Part shown: piece after piece, positions 1-7,788 of the stretch
Layout of the letters: every line of letters starts with the position of its first letter
Position numbering within the stretch: the first letter of the stretch is position 1
Assembly: GCF_004522235.1 (NCBI RefSeq)
Contig: NZ_SDLT01000008.1
Location: forward strand, 237,098-273,933
Length of the DNA stretch: 36,836 nt
Direction: 5' to 3'
DNA from: Amycolatopsis nivea
GTDB lineage: Bacteria; Actinomycetota; Actinomycetes; Mycobacteriales; Pseudonocardiaceae
The notes under the pieces: generated by a model
Databases searched by the model: none
What the model was told of the DNA's origin: nothing
What the model saw: the letters and a program-made list of their open reading frames with translations, nothing else
Position numbers and translations under genes: made by a program

Positions 1-157
1 AGCGAGACGGGGGAGCCGCAGCGCAGGCTGGGCAGATCGTGTCCGCTGGCGAGCGGAGTGGCGCGGGCGGGTCGGGCCTGCCCAGAAACGGGTGCCGGGT
101 CCGCTCATGCGGTGGCACGCCCGCCTCCGGGCCACTCCCGCTCACCAGTACCTGTGC
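1..157. other. Upstream gap without a recognised gene
   Basis: I see no gene here that I can support. Open frames crossing this stretch lack the expected third-position G/C bias and run into the thiolase gene out of frame. A short perfect hairpin lies at 42-57 (arms TCCGCT and AGCGGA, loop GGCG). It could be the terminator of a gene to the left of the window, but it has no flanking features that would decide this. Confidence 0.4.
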
Positions 158-187
158 TTGTCCCGCTCACCGCTCCAGAGCTAACCT
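158..187 (+). promoter_or_regulatory. Predicted promoter of steroid operon 1
   Basis: A -35 like TTGTCC (158-163) and a -10 like TAACCT (182-187) are separated by 18 nt. The predicted transcript would start near 194, inside the operator-like motif, leaving a leader of about 57 nt before the thiolase start. The same arrangement recurs upstream of operon 2 with the same distance from -10 to motif, which is the main reason to believe it. The boxes themselves are weak matches to consensus. Confidence 0.45.
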
Positions 188-190
188 CCA

Positions 191-204
191 ACCAAACGCT
201 TGCT
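191..204 (+). promoter_or_regulatory. Operator-like site, KstR2-type, copy 1
   Basis: The 14-mer ACCAAACGCTTGCT matches the published KstR2 consensus AnCAAGnnCTTGnT at 9 of 10 fixed positions. KstR2 is the TetR-family repressor of steroid ring catabolism in mycobacteria and rhodococci. The site begins 9 nt after the start of the -10 box and would overlap the transcription start, a typical position for repression. Fourteen bases (192-205) recur identically at 10493-10506 in the second steroid promoter. The regulator that binds it is not shown by the sequence. Confidence 0.55.
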
Positions 205-250
205 CGATTCCCGGGGCCGGTCCCGCCTTCCGCGACAAGGAGATCCGGGC

Positions 251-1387
251 TTGAAAGACACCACGCCAGTCCTCGTCGACGCGGTGCGCACGCCGTTCGG
301 CAAGCGCGACGGCTGGGTTTCCGCCCTGCACGCCGTCCAGTTGCTCAGCCGGGTCCAGTGCGGCGTCCTCGACCGCGTGGGGCTCGAGCCGGGTGCGGTC
401 GACCAGGTGATCGGCGGGTGTGTGACGCCGCTGGGCGAGCAGTACGGCCACGTCGTCCGCACTGCCTGGCTGTACGGCGGGCTCCCGGCCGCGACCGGGG
501 CCACCACGATCGACGCCCAGTGCAGCACGTCGATGCAGGCGTCCTTCCTGCTCACCGGCCAGATCGCGAACGGAACGGCCGACGCGGGCGTCGCGTGCGG
601 CGTCGAGTTGATGTCCCGCGTGCCGCTCACCCCGAAGCAGGGGACCGGCGCGGGCACGCCGCGGCCCGCCGACTGGTCCCTGGAAACTCCTGACCAGTAC
701 ACCGCCGCGGACCGCATCGCTCGGAAGCGCGGGTTGACCCGGGCGGACCTCGACGCGTTCGGCCTCCGCTCCCAGCACAACGCGCGAAAGGCTTGGGACG
801 CTGGGCTTTTCGATCGCCAGGTGCTTCCGTTGGAAATGCCGGACGGCCAGTTGGTCACGCGCGACCAGGGCCTCCGCGAAACCTCGGCGGAAGCGCTCGC
901 CGGGCTCCGCACTACCGTGCCCGACGGGCTGCACACCGCGGGCGCCTCGTCCCAGGTCTCCGACGGCGCGAGTGCCGCGCTGTTCCTGTCCCGCAGCCGC
1001 GCCGAGGAACTGGGGCTTCGCCCGCGGGCGCGGCTTCTCGCGCAGTGCGTCATCGGCGGCGACCTCGAGTACCTCCTCGACGGGCCGGTCGCCGCCGCGC
1101 AGAAGCTTCTCGACCGCACCGGTCTCACGATCGGCGACATCGATCTTTTCGAGGTCAACGAAGCATTCGCGGCCATCCCGCTGTCGTTCGCGCAGGTGCA
1201 CGGCGTGCCGGAGGACAAGCTCAACGTGCTCGGCGGCGCGATCGCGCTCGGCCATCCGGCGGGCGCGACCGGCATCCGCCTGCTCGCGACGGCCGTCGAG
1301 GAACTCGAACGCCGTGACGCCAGTCTCGCGATGATCGCGATCTGCGCCGCGGCCGCCACCAGCTGCGTGCTCGTCGAACGGATCTGA
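251..1387 (+). CDS. Thiolase, FadA5-like, degenerate C-terminal loop
   Basis: Predicted 378-residue thiolase that would release a short acyl-CoA from a 3-keto steroid side-chain CoA. The start is taken as TTG 251, seven bases after AAGGAGA (237-243); an in-frame ATG at 200 lies inside the operator and has no ribosome site. The N-terminal sequence, the GEQ-containing segment and the ERI end resemble mycobacterial FadA5. Visible landmarks are the nucleophile region with Cys91, NEAF at 303-306, GHP with His335, and Cys365. Two positions are unusual: Cys91 is followed by STSM rather than the usual GSGQ, and the glycine-rich loop after Cys365 is AAAAT rather than GG-containing. A second, more canonical paralogue lies at 6666-7787 in the same operon. 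This copy may have altered specificity or reduced activity. Confidence 0.88.
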   Translation: MKDTTPVLVDAVRTPFGKRDGWVSALHAVQLLSRVQCGVLDRVGLEPGAVDQVIGGCVTPLGEQYGHVVRTAWLYGGLPAATGATTIDAQCSTSMQASFLLTGQIANGTADAGVACGVELMSRVPLTPKQGTGAGTPRPADWSLETPDQYTAADRIARKRGLTRADLDAFGLRSQHNARKAWDAGLFDRQVLPLEMPDGQLVTRDQGLRETSAEALAGLRTTVPDGLHTAGASSQVSDGASAALFLSRSRAEELGLRPRARLLAQCVIGGDLEYLLDGPVAAAQKLLDRTGLTIGDIDLFEVNEAFAAIPLSFAQVHGVPEDKLNVLGGAIALGHPAGATGIRLLATAVEELERRDASLAMIAICAAAATSCVLVERI

Positions 1388-1390
1388 CCT

Positions 1391-3475
1391 ATGCCCATCG
1401 CCCTTTCCGAGGAACACCGCGACCTGGCCGCGTCCGCCGCCGGCTGGGCCGCCCGGCACGCGCCGATCGCCGAGACGCGTGCCGAACCCGGGCGGCCGGA
1501 CCTCTGGAAAGCGCTGACCGGACAAGGCTGGCACTCGCTGCACCTGCCGGAATCCGTCGGCGGCCAAGGCGGCGGGCTGCTCGAACTCGCCGTGGTCGCC
1601 GAGCAGTTCGGCCGGCACCTGGTGCCCGGGCCGTTCCTGCCGACCGTCATGGCCAGCGCCGTCCTCGCCGCTGCCGAACCGACGGAAGCGCTGGCCGCGT
1701 TCGCCGCCGGTGCGACCGGGGCTGTCGTACTAGAAGGCCTCACTGCGACCAGCACCGCCGACGGTTGGCAGGTCAACGGCACGAGTTGTCCGGCGCTCGG
1801 GCTCGCGGACGCGGAGCTCGCGGTCGTCCGCGCACAAGAGATCTGGTTCGTGCTGCGACCAGAGCCCGGCCAGCTGATCCCAGTCGAGGCCGTTGATCTG
1901 ACCAGATCCGCTGCTCGGCTCAAGCTGGAGAACTTCCTGGTATCTCAGGACAACGTCGTTGAGATCGACCCGGAACGAGCGGAGCTGGCCCTCGCGGTCC
2001 CCGCGGCGGCGGAGGCAGCCGGACTGTGCGGCTGGACTTTGGACTGCGCCGTCGACCACGTCCGCACCCGCGTCCAGTTCGGTCGTCCGATCGGCTCGTT
2101 CCAAGCGGTCCAGCATCAAGCGGCGGGCATCCTCCTGCACCGCGAGATCGCCACTGCCGCCGCTTGGGACGCGGCTCGCGCCGAGCAGCATTCCGTTGCG
2201 CAGCAAGCACTTGCCGCCGCGCAGGCTAGGCACGCCGCGCTCCCAGCCGCAGTGGACGCGTCCGTCAGCTGCGTACGCCTGCTCGGCGCGATCGGCTTCA
2301 CCTGGGAACACGACGCGCACCTGTACTGGCGACGCGCCGTCGCGCTGTCGGGCTCCCTCGGCCGATCAGCCGCCCGCACCCTCGGCGAACGCGCCCGGAC
2401 CACGACCCGCGACCTGACCCTCGCCAGCCCCGACGACTGCCTCGAACTGCGCCGCCAAATCGCGTCCGTTCTCGACCAGACCGAGCCGTCCGCCCAGGCG
2501 CTCGCCGACGCCGGTCTCGCCGCCCCGCACTACCCGAAACCGTACGGCCTGGACGCCGGACCGCTCGAACAAGCCGTCATCGCCGAGGAGTTCGAGCGCC
2601 GCGGCATTCCGCAGCCCACCACGGTGATCGGCGAATGGGTGCTGCCGACTCTGCTCGTCCACGGCTCTGCGGAACAGCGCGAGCGGTTCGTCATGCCGAC
2701 GCTGCGCGGGGAAATCCGCTGGTGTCAGCTGTTCAGCGAACCCGGCGCGGGTTCCGACCTCGCCTCGCTCACGACCCGGGCGGCCAAAGTGGACGGTGGC
2801 TGGCGGATCTCCGGGCAGAAGGTCTGGACGTCGCTCGCCCACGAAGCGCACTGGGGCGTCTGCCTCGCCCGGACCGACCCGGACGCGCCGCGGCACCGGG
2901 GGATTTCGTACTTCCTCGTCGATCTGGCCGCGGAAGGCGTCACCGTCCGCCCGATCAAGCAGGCCACCGGACGCGCGGAGTTCAACGAGGTCTTCCTGGA
3001 CGACGTGTTCGTCCCGGACCGCGACCTGGTCGGCGAACCGAACAGCGGCTGGCGGCTCGCGACCACCACGCTCGCCAACGAGCGGCACAACATGGGCGCG
3101 ACCCTCGCGCACGGCTCCTCCGACCGGATCCGCCAGCTGCTCCGCGACCGTCCGGACGATCCCGACGCGCTGGCCGCGCTCGGCCGGTGCGCGTCGCGGG
3201 AACTCACGCTCGCGACGCTCGGCCTCCGCGGTGTGCTGGCCCGGCTCGCCGGAACGGACCTGGGCGCCGAGGTCAGCGTGCAGAAGGTGTTCAGCGCGCT
3301 CGCCCAGCAGGAGGGCTCGCGCGAGGTGATCGCCCTGCTCGGCCCCGGCTCGGCGAGCGCGGAGGGCGGGCACGTCCTCGACCACCTCGGGCTGCCCGCC
3401 GTGCTGTTCGGCGGCGGAACCGTGGAAATCCAGCTCAACGTCATCGCCCACCGCGTCCTCGGCTTGCCCCGCTGA
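1391..3475 (+). CDS. Two-domain acyl-CoA dehydrogenase, FadE34-like
   Basis: A 694-residue fusion of two acyl-CoA dehydrogenase units. Residues about 1-330 form an FadE27-like unit with a divergent middle and a clear C-terminal RVQFGRPIGSFQA flavin-site motif. Residues about 340-694 form an FadE26-like unit with the SEPGAGSDLA motif and an ANERHN segment, where the catalytic glutamate is expected. Length and order match FadE34 (ChsE3) of M. tuberculosis and rhodococcal CasC-type enzymes, which desaturate five-carbon steroid or bile-acid side chains as CoA esters. The ATG lies 3 nt after the thiolase stop with no good ribosome site, so translation is probably coupled. Separate genes for the same two kinds of unit follow directly downstream. 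Confidence 0.9.
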   Translation: MPIALSEEHRDLAASAAGWAARHAPIAETRAEPGRPDLWKALTGQGWHSLHLPESVGGQGGGLLELAVVAEQFGRHLVPGPFLPTVMASAVLAAAEPTEALAAFAAGATGAVVLEGLTATSTADGWQVNGTSCPALGLADAELAVVRAQEIWFVLRPEPGQLIPVEAVDLTRSAARLKLENFLVSQDNVVEIDPERAELALAVPAAAEAAGLCGWTLDCAVDHVRTRVQFGRPIGSFQAVQHQAAGILLHREIATAAAWDAARAEQHSVAQQALAAAQARHAALPAAVDASVSCVRLLGAIGFTWEHDAHLYWRRAVALSGSLGRSAARTLGERARTTTRDLTLASPDDCLELRRQIASVLDQTEPSAQALADAGLAAPHYPKPYGLDAGPLEQAVIAEEFERRGIPQPTTVIGEWVLPTLLVHGSAEQRERFVMPTLRGEIRWCQLFSEPGAGSDLASLTTRAAKVDGGWRISGQKVWTSLAHEAHWGVCLARTDPDAPRHRGISYFLVDLAAEGVTVRPIKQATGRAEFNEVFLDDVFVPDRDLVGEPNSGWRLATTTLANERHNMGATLAHGSSDRIRQLLRDRPDDPDALAALGRCASRELTLATLGLRGVLARLAGTDLGAEVSVQKVFSALAQQEGSREVIALLGPGSASAEGGHVLDHLGLPAVLFGGGTVEIQLNVIAHRVLGLPR

Positions 3476-3497
3476 CCCGATCCTGAGGAGAAACCGC

Positions 3498-4697
3498 ATG
3501 CATCCGGAGCTGTCGGAGCGCTCGCGAAGGCTCCGCGCCGAGCTGCGCGAGTACTTCGCCCGCATCATCGACGAGGACGACCGCCGCGCGCTGGTCGAGC
3601 AGACCGAGGGCGGTCCGGTGTTCGACCGGATCCTCCGCCGGATGGGCGCGGACGGCTGGCTCGGCCTCGGCTGGCCCGAGGAATACGGCGGCCGCGGCGA
3701 GGACCCGGAAGCGCTCTTCGTGTTCTACGACGAGGTGTTGCGCGCCGGTGCCCCGCTGTCGCTGGTCACGCTCAACACGGTCGCGCCGGCGTTGATGCAC
3801 CACGGCACCGAGGAACAGAAGAAGTTCTTCCTGCCGCCCATTCTGCGCGGCGAGCTGATGTTCGCCATCGGCTACACCGAACCCGGCGCGGGCACTGACC
3901 TCGCGTCGCTGCAGACGCGGGCGAGGATCGACGGCGACCAGCTCGTGATCAACGGCAGCAAAATCTTCACCAGCGCCGGGATCTTCGCCGACTGGATCTG
4001 GCTCGCCGTGCGGACCGATCCGGACGCCCCGCCGCATCGCGGTATCTCGGTGGTGCTCGTGCCGACCGACACTCCGGGATTCTCCGCTACTGAAATCCAT
4101 ACGGTAGGCGGGATCAGCACCTCGGCAACGTACTATGAGGACGTCCGAATTCCACTGTCCAATGTGGTCGGCGAGCTGAACAACGGCTGGCGGCTCATCA
4201 CCAGCCAGCTCAACCACGAACGCGTCGCCCTCGCCGCGCGCGGCGGCATCGCGAACCAGATGTACGACGCGGTCCTCAAGTGGGCGCGGGAGGAACCGTT
4301 CGGCCCGGGCACGGTGTACGACCTGCCGTGGGTCCGGCACACCCTCGCCGAGGTGTATGCGCTGCTCAGCGCCACGGATCTGATCAACCTGCGCTTGGTC
4401 GCGGACGTCGCCGCGGGCACCCTCGGCGGCGGGGATTCCGCTGCTGCCAAGGTGTTCGGCACCGAAGCGGTGGTGACCGCGTACAGCAGGCTTCAGGAAG
4501 TGCTCGGCGCTCGCGGCCTGCTGCGCCCCGATTCGCCCGGCGCGGCGGTGAACGGACGCGTCGAGACGCTCGCCCGTCGTGCGCAGAACAACACCTTCGG
4601 CGGCGGCACGAACGAGGTGCTGCGCGAGATTGTCGCCGCGAAAACCCTCGGCATGACGCTGTCCGCGCGCCGCCGTCCGGAAAAGGCCAGGAGCTGA
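3498..4697 (+). CDS. Acyl-CoA dehydrogenase, FadE26/ChsE4-like
   Basis: A 399-residue single-unit acyl-CoA dehydrogenase closely resembling M. tuberculosis FadE26 (ChsE4) in length and local sequence (LGWPEEYGG near 57-65, YTEPGAGTDLA near 126-136, LNHERVAL at 238-245). Glu241 in NHERVAL is the likely catalytic base, and TFGGGTNEV lies near the C terminus. In the mycobacterial system ChsE4 pairs with ChsE5 as an alpha2beta2 enzyme that oxidises five-carbon cholesterol side-chain CoA esters; the next gene is the matching partner. The start is ATG 3498, preceded by GAGGAG at 3485-3490. Confidence 0.92.
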   Translation: MHPELSERSRRLRAELREYFARIIDEDDRRALVEQTEGGPVFDRILRRMGADGWLGLGWPEEYGGRGEDPEALFVFYDEVLRAGAPLSLVTLNTVAPALMHHGTEEQKKFFLPPILRGELMFAIGYTEPGAGTDLASLQTRARIDGDQLVINGSKIFTSAGIFADWIWLAVRTDPDAPPHRGISVVLVPTDTPGFSATEIHTVGGISTSATYYEDVRIPLSNVVGELNNGWRLITSQLNHERVALAARGGIANQMYDAVLKWAREEPFGPGTVYDLPWVRHTLAEVYALLSATDLINLRLVADVAAGTLGGGDSAAAKVFGTEAVVTAYSRLQEVLGARGLLRPDSPGAAVNGRVETLARRAQNNTFGGGTNEVLREIVAAKTLGMTLSARRRPEKARS

Positions 4698-4698
4698 C

Positions 4699-5802
4699 AT
4701 GGATTTCGACCTCAACGACGACCTGGGCGCGGTCCGCGAGCTGGCCGCGAAGATCTTCGCCGACCGCGCGACCGTCGAGCGGGTAGCAGCCGTCGAGAAG
4801 CAGGGCGGGTTCGACGCTGACCTCTGGCGGGTGCTCGCGGAGGCGGACCTCCTCGGGATCTGCCTGTCCGAAAGGGACGGCGGGGCCGGGCTGGGAATGT
4901 CCGGATTGGCGGTGCTGCTCGAGGAAGTGGGGCGGCACGTCGCCCCGGTTCCATTGTGGAATGTCATCGCGGGCGGACTGCTGCCAGTCGCGCAGTTCGG
5001 CTCCGACGACCAACGGAACCGGATCCTGCCGCGCGTGCTGGACGGTTCGACGCTGCTGGTCGGCGCGTTCGACGACACGGTTTCGGTGACCGCAACCCGG
5101 CGCGGCGATGCCCTTGAACTCACCGGCGAAGTCGTCTCGATTCCCGCAGGCGCGCAGGCCGACCTGGTGCTGGTGCCAGTCAAGGAAGCCGACCAGGTCC
5201 ACTTAGTACTCGTGCCCACAGCCGACCTCAGCGTGACACCCGTCGAAGTCACCAGCCGCGAAAGCCACGCATCAATCGCGTTCAACGGAGCAGTGGTCGC
5301 CCCGCAAGACATCCTGGCTACCGGCGACGACGCTCTGCAATGGACACTCCGGAGGCTCCGGGTCGCACTGGCCGCAGTCAGCGTCGGCGTGTGTGCCGAA
5401 GCGTTGGCGACCACCGCGAAATACACCTCGGAACGAGTCCAATTCGGACGTCCACTGTCGACAAATCAAGCTGTCGCCGTACGGGCCGCGGACGCTTACC
5501 TCGACACTGAGGCGATCCGCGTTTGCACGCAACGCGCCGCCTGGCTGCTTGACGAGGGCCGCGAGGAGGAAGCGGAGATCGCCGCGGTGGTAGCCAAATG
5601 GTGGGCCTCACGCGGCGGACTGCGGGTCGTGCACGCGACCCAGCACCTGCACGGCGGCATCGGCGCGGACGTCGACTATCCGATCCATCGCTACTTCCTC
5701 TGGGGCCGTCAGGTCGCCTTCACTCTCGGCACCGCCGACGCACTCGCCGCCGAGCTCGGGGACCGGTTGCCCTCCGCACCCCCGATCGGCGCCCCGGCCT
5801 AG
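4699..5802 (+). CDS. Acyl-CoA dehydrogenase, FadE27/ChsE5-like partner
   Basis: A 367-residue acyl-CoA dehydrogenase family subunit, the size of FadE27 (ChsE5). It has the C-terminal RVQFGRPLSTNQAVA flavin-site segment and an HLHGGIGAD segment but lacks the NHERVAL glutamate of its neighbour. It is therefore read as the non-catalytic, FAD-contacting half of a heteromeric enzyme with the product of 3498-4697. The start codon is one base after the preceding stop, with AGGAG at 4689-4693, which favours balanced production of the two subunits. Codon 169 (5203-5205) is TTA, a rare codon in such GC-rich actinobacteria, in a stretch with somewhat lower third-position G/C than the neighbours. Confidence 0.88.
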   Translation: MDFDLNDDLGAVRELAAKIFADRATVERVAAVEKQGGFDADLWRVLAEADLLGICLSERDGGAGLGMSGLAVLLEEVGRHVAPVPLWNVIAGGLLPVAQFGSDDQRNRILPRVLDGSTLLVGAFDDTVSVTATRRGDALELTGEVVSIPAGAQADLVLVPVKEADQVHLVLVPTADLSVTPVEVTSRESHASIAFNGAVVAPQDILATGDDALQWTLRRLRVALAAVSVGVCAEALATTAKYTSERVQFGRPLSTNQAVAVRAADAYLDTEAIRVCTQRAAWLLDEGREEEAEIAAVVAKWWASRGGLRVVHATQHLHGGIGADVDYPIHRYFLWGRQVAFTLGTADALAAELGDRLPSAPPIGAPA

Positions 5803-5811
5803 GAGGACCCC

Positions 5812-6666
5812 GTGCCCATCGACGTCGACAAAGCGCTCAACGCCCCGCCGCGCACCCAGCAGATCGCCTGGACCACCCGCGACGTGCTGCTGTACCACCT
5901 TTCCCTCGGCTCCGGCACCGACCTCCGGTACAGCTACGAACGGGATCTGGAGGTCCTCCCGACCTTCGCACTCGTTGCCGGACAAGGGATTTCCGCCGGA
6001 GACCGTCCCGCAGAAGGGCTGACGCTGCCGGGCGTGGACGTCGAGCTGACCCGGCTGCTGCACGCCGGACAGGTCGTCACGCTCCACCGGGACCGGCTGC
6101 CGTCGTCCGGCTCGGCGGAACGAACGACGCGGATCGCGGAGGTGCAGGACAAGGGCAAAGCCGCGGTCATCGTGCTCGCCCACGAGGTCGCGGACGCCGA
6201 CGGTCCACTGTGGACCTCGAAGATGTCCGTCTGGGCGCGCGGCGAGGGAGGTTTCGGTGGCGACCCAGGCGTCGCAGCCGGACCGAAGCCGCCGGAAGGC
6301 GATCCGACCCACGTGCTCGACGTCGCCACCACGCTGGAGCAAGCGCTGCTGTACCGGCTGAACGGGGACCGAAATCCGCTCCACGCAGACCCGGAGGTCG
6401 CGGCGAAAGCGGGCTTCGCCGCGCCGATCCTGCACGGGCTCGCGTCCTACGGCCTGGTCGCCAAAGCCGTCGTGGACCACTTACTCGACGGCCAAGCCGC
6501 ACGCCTCCGCGAGCTGGGTGCGCGCTTCGCGGGTCCGGTGATCCCGGGCGAGACGTTAAGAATTTCCGTGTGGCAGCAGGAAAATGAGCTGAGCCTGAAA
6601 GTGACCTGCGGCGACGCGGCGGTCTTCACCGACGCCTGGGCCCGCACGACTCCAGGAGGTGCCTGA
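5812..6666 (+). CDS. MaoC-family enoyl-CoA hydratase, ChsH3-like
   Basis: A 284-residue double-hotdog hydratase of the hydratase-2 type. It resembles Rv3538 (ChsH3) of M. tuberculosis in length, in the MPIDVD start, in ARGEGGFGG (142-150) and in YRLNGDRNPLHADPE (181-195). Asp186 and His191 form the D-x4-H catalytic pair, and the ILHGL segment follows. The family hydrates the unsaturated steroid side-chain CoA formed by FadE enzymes. The start is GTG 5812 with AGGAGG at 5801-5806, overlapping the upstream stop. The gene carries two TTA codons, 224 (6481-6483) and 249 (6556-6558), with an AGA codon beside the second, unusual for this genome. The stop overlaps the next ATG (TGATG). Confidence 0.9.
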   Translation: MPIDVDKALNAPPRTQQIAWTTRDVLLYHLSLGSGTDLRYSYERDLEVLPTFALVAGQGISAGDRPAEGLTLPGVDVELTRLLHAGQVVTLHRDRLPSSGSAERTTRIAEVQDKGKAAVIVLAHEVADADGPLWTSKMSVWARGEGGFGGDPGVAAGPKPPEGDPTHVLDVATTLEQALLYRLNGDRNPLHADPEVAAKAGFAAPILHGLASYGLVAKAVVDHLLDGQAARLRELGARFAGPVIPGETLRISVWQQENELSLKVTCGDAAVFTDAWARTTPGGA

Positions 6667-7787
6667 TGGGTACGCCGGTCATTGTGGATGCGATCCGCAC
6701 CCCGTTCGGCAAGCGGCGCGGTGCGCTGTCCGGCATCCACGCGGTCGAACTGCTCGGCCACGTGCAGCGCGGGATCCTCGACCGCACCGGCCTCGACCCG
6801 GCGCTGGTCACCGATGTCGTCGCGGGATGCGTCACGCAGGCGGGGGAGCAGTCGAACAACGTCGGCCGGTTCGCCTGGCTGCACGCCGGGCTCCCGGAAG
6901 AGACCGCGACCACCACCATCGACGCGCAATGCGGGTCCGCGCAGCAGGCCGTGCACCTGGTCGCCGCGCAGATCGCGGCCGGGCTGGTGGAAGCCGGGAT
7001 GGCGTGCGGGGTCGAGTCGATGAGCCGGGTGCCGCTGCTGAGCAACCTCGGCGACGCGGGCCGTCCGCGCCCGGAGTCCTGGAAGGTCGACCTGCCCGCG
7101 CAGTACGAGGCGGCCGACCGGATCGCCGCGCGGCGCGGGCTCACCCGCGCGGACCTGGACGCGTTCGGCCTCCGCTCGCAGCACCGCGCCCGCCGTGCCT
7201 GGGACGAGGGCCGGTTCGGCCGTTCGATCCTGCCGGTCCCGCTCGACGGCGGCCTGTTCGACCGCGACCAAGGCCTGCGCGACACCAGCACCGAAGCCCT
7301 CGCCGGACTAGCCCCGATCAAGGAAGACGGCCTGCACACCGCAGGTACCGCGTCGCAGATTTCCGACGGCGCGTCGGCCGCGCTGCTGGTCGACGCCGAT
7401 CAGACCTTCGGCCTGCGTCCGCGCGCGAGGCTGGTCGCGCAGGCCATCGTCGGCGCGGAACCGAAGTACCTGCTGGACGGGCCCATCCGCGCGGCCGAGC
7501 GCGTCCTCGGCCGGGCCGGGATGACGATCGCCGACATCGATTTGTTCGAGGTCAACGAGGCGTTCGCGTCGGTGCCGCTGTCGTTCGCCCGTACGCTCGG
7601 CGTCGACGAGGACCGGCTCAACGTCAACGGCGGCGCCATCGCGATCGGCCATCCGGTCGGCGCGACCGGGATCCGGCTGCTCGCGGAGATCGTCGACGAA
7701 CTGGAGCGCCGCGACCAGACGCTCGGCCTGGTGGCGATCTGCGCCGGCGGTGCCCAGGCGACCGCGGCGATCGTGGAACGGCTCTGA
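6666..7787 (+). CDS. Steroid 3-ketoacyl-CoA thiolase, FadA5-like
   Basis: A 373-residue thiolase with the nucleophile Cys89 in DAQCGSAQQ, the NEAFASVPLSF segment, GHP with His329, and Cys359 followed by AGGAQ. Stretches such as CVTQAGEQSNN and the C-terminal ERL closely follow FadA5 of M. tuberculosis, which thiolyses the steroid side-chain 3-ketoacyl-CoA. Compared with the first gene of the operon, the active-site loops are much closer to canonical, so this is the likelier main catalyst. AGGAGG at 6654-6659 precedes the ATG, which overlaps the hydratase stop. Confidence 0.9.
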   Translation: MGTPVIVDAIRTPFGKRRGALSGIHAVELLGHVQRGILDRTGLDPALVTDVVAGCVTQAGEQSNNVGRFAWLHAGLPEETATTTIDAQCGSAQQAVHLVAAQIAAGLVEAGMACGVESMSRVPLLSNLGDAGRPRPESWKVDLPAQYEAADRIAARRGLTRADLDAFGLRSQHRARRAWDEGRFGRSILPVPLDGGLFDRDQGLRDTSTEALAGLAPIKEDGLHTAGTASQISDGASAALLVDADQTFGLRPRARLVAQAIVGAEPKYLLDGPIRAAERVLGRAGMTIADIDLFEVNEAFASVPLSFARTLGVDEDRLNVNGGAIAIGHPVGATGIRLLAEIVDELERRDQTLGLVAICAGGAQATAAIVERL

Positions 7788-7788
7788 G

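Noticed and set aside
42..57. Hairpin TCCGCT/AGCGGA as a proven terminator
   Set aside because: The gene it would terminate lies outside the window, so the role cannot be judged.
191..204. KstR1-type operator (TnnAACnnGTTnnA)
   Set aside because: The site lacks the AAC...GTT core; the KstR2-type consensus fits far better.
3441..5426. Large minus-strand open frames opposite the acyl-CoA dehydrogenases
   Set aside because: They mirror the high third-position G/C of the forward genes and encode no recognisable domain.
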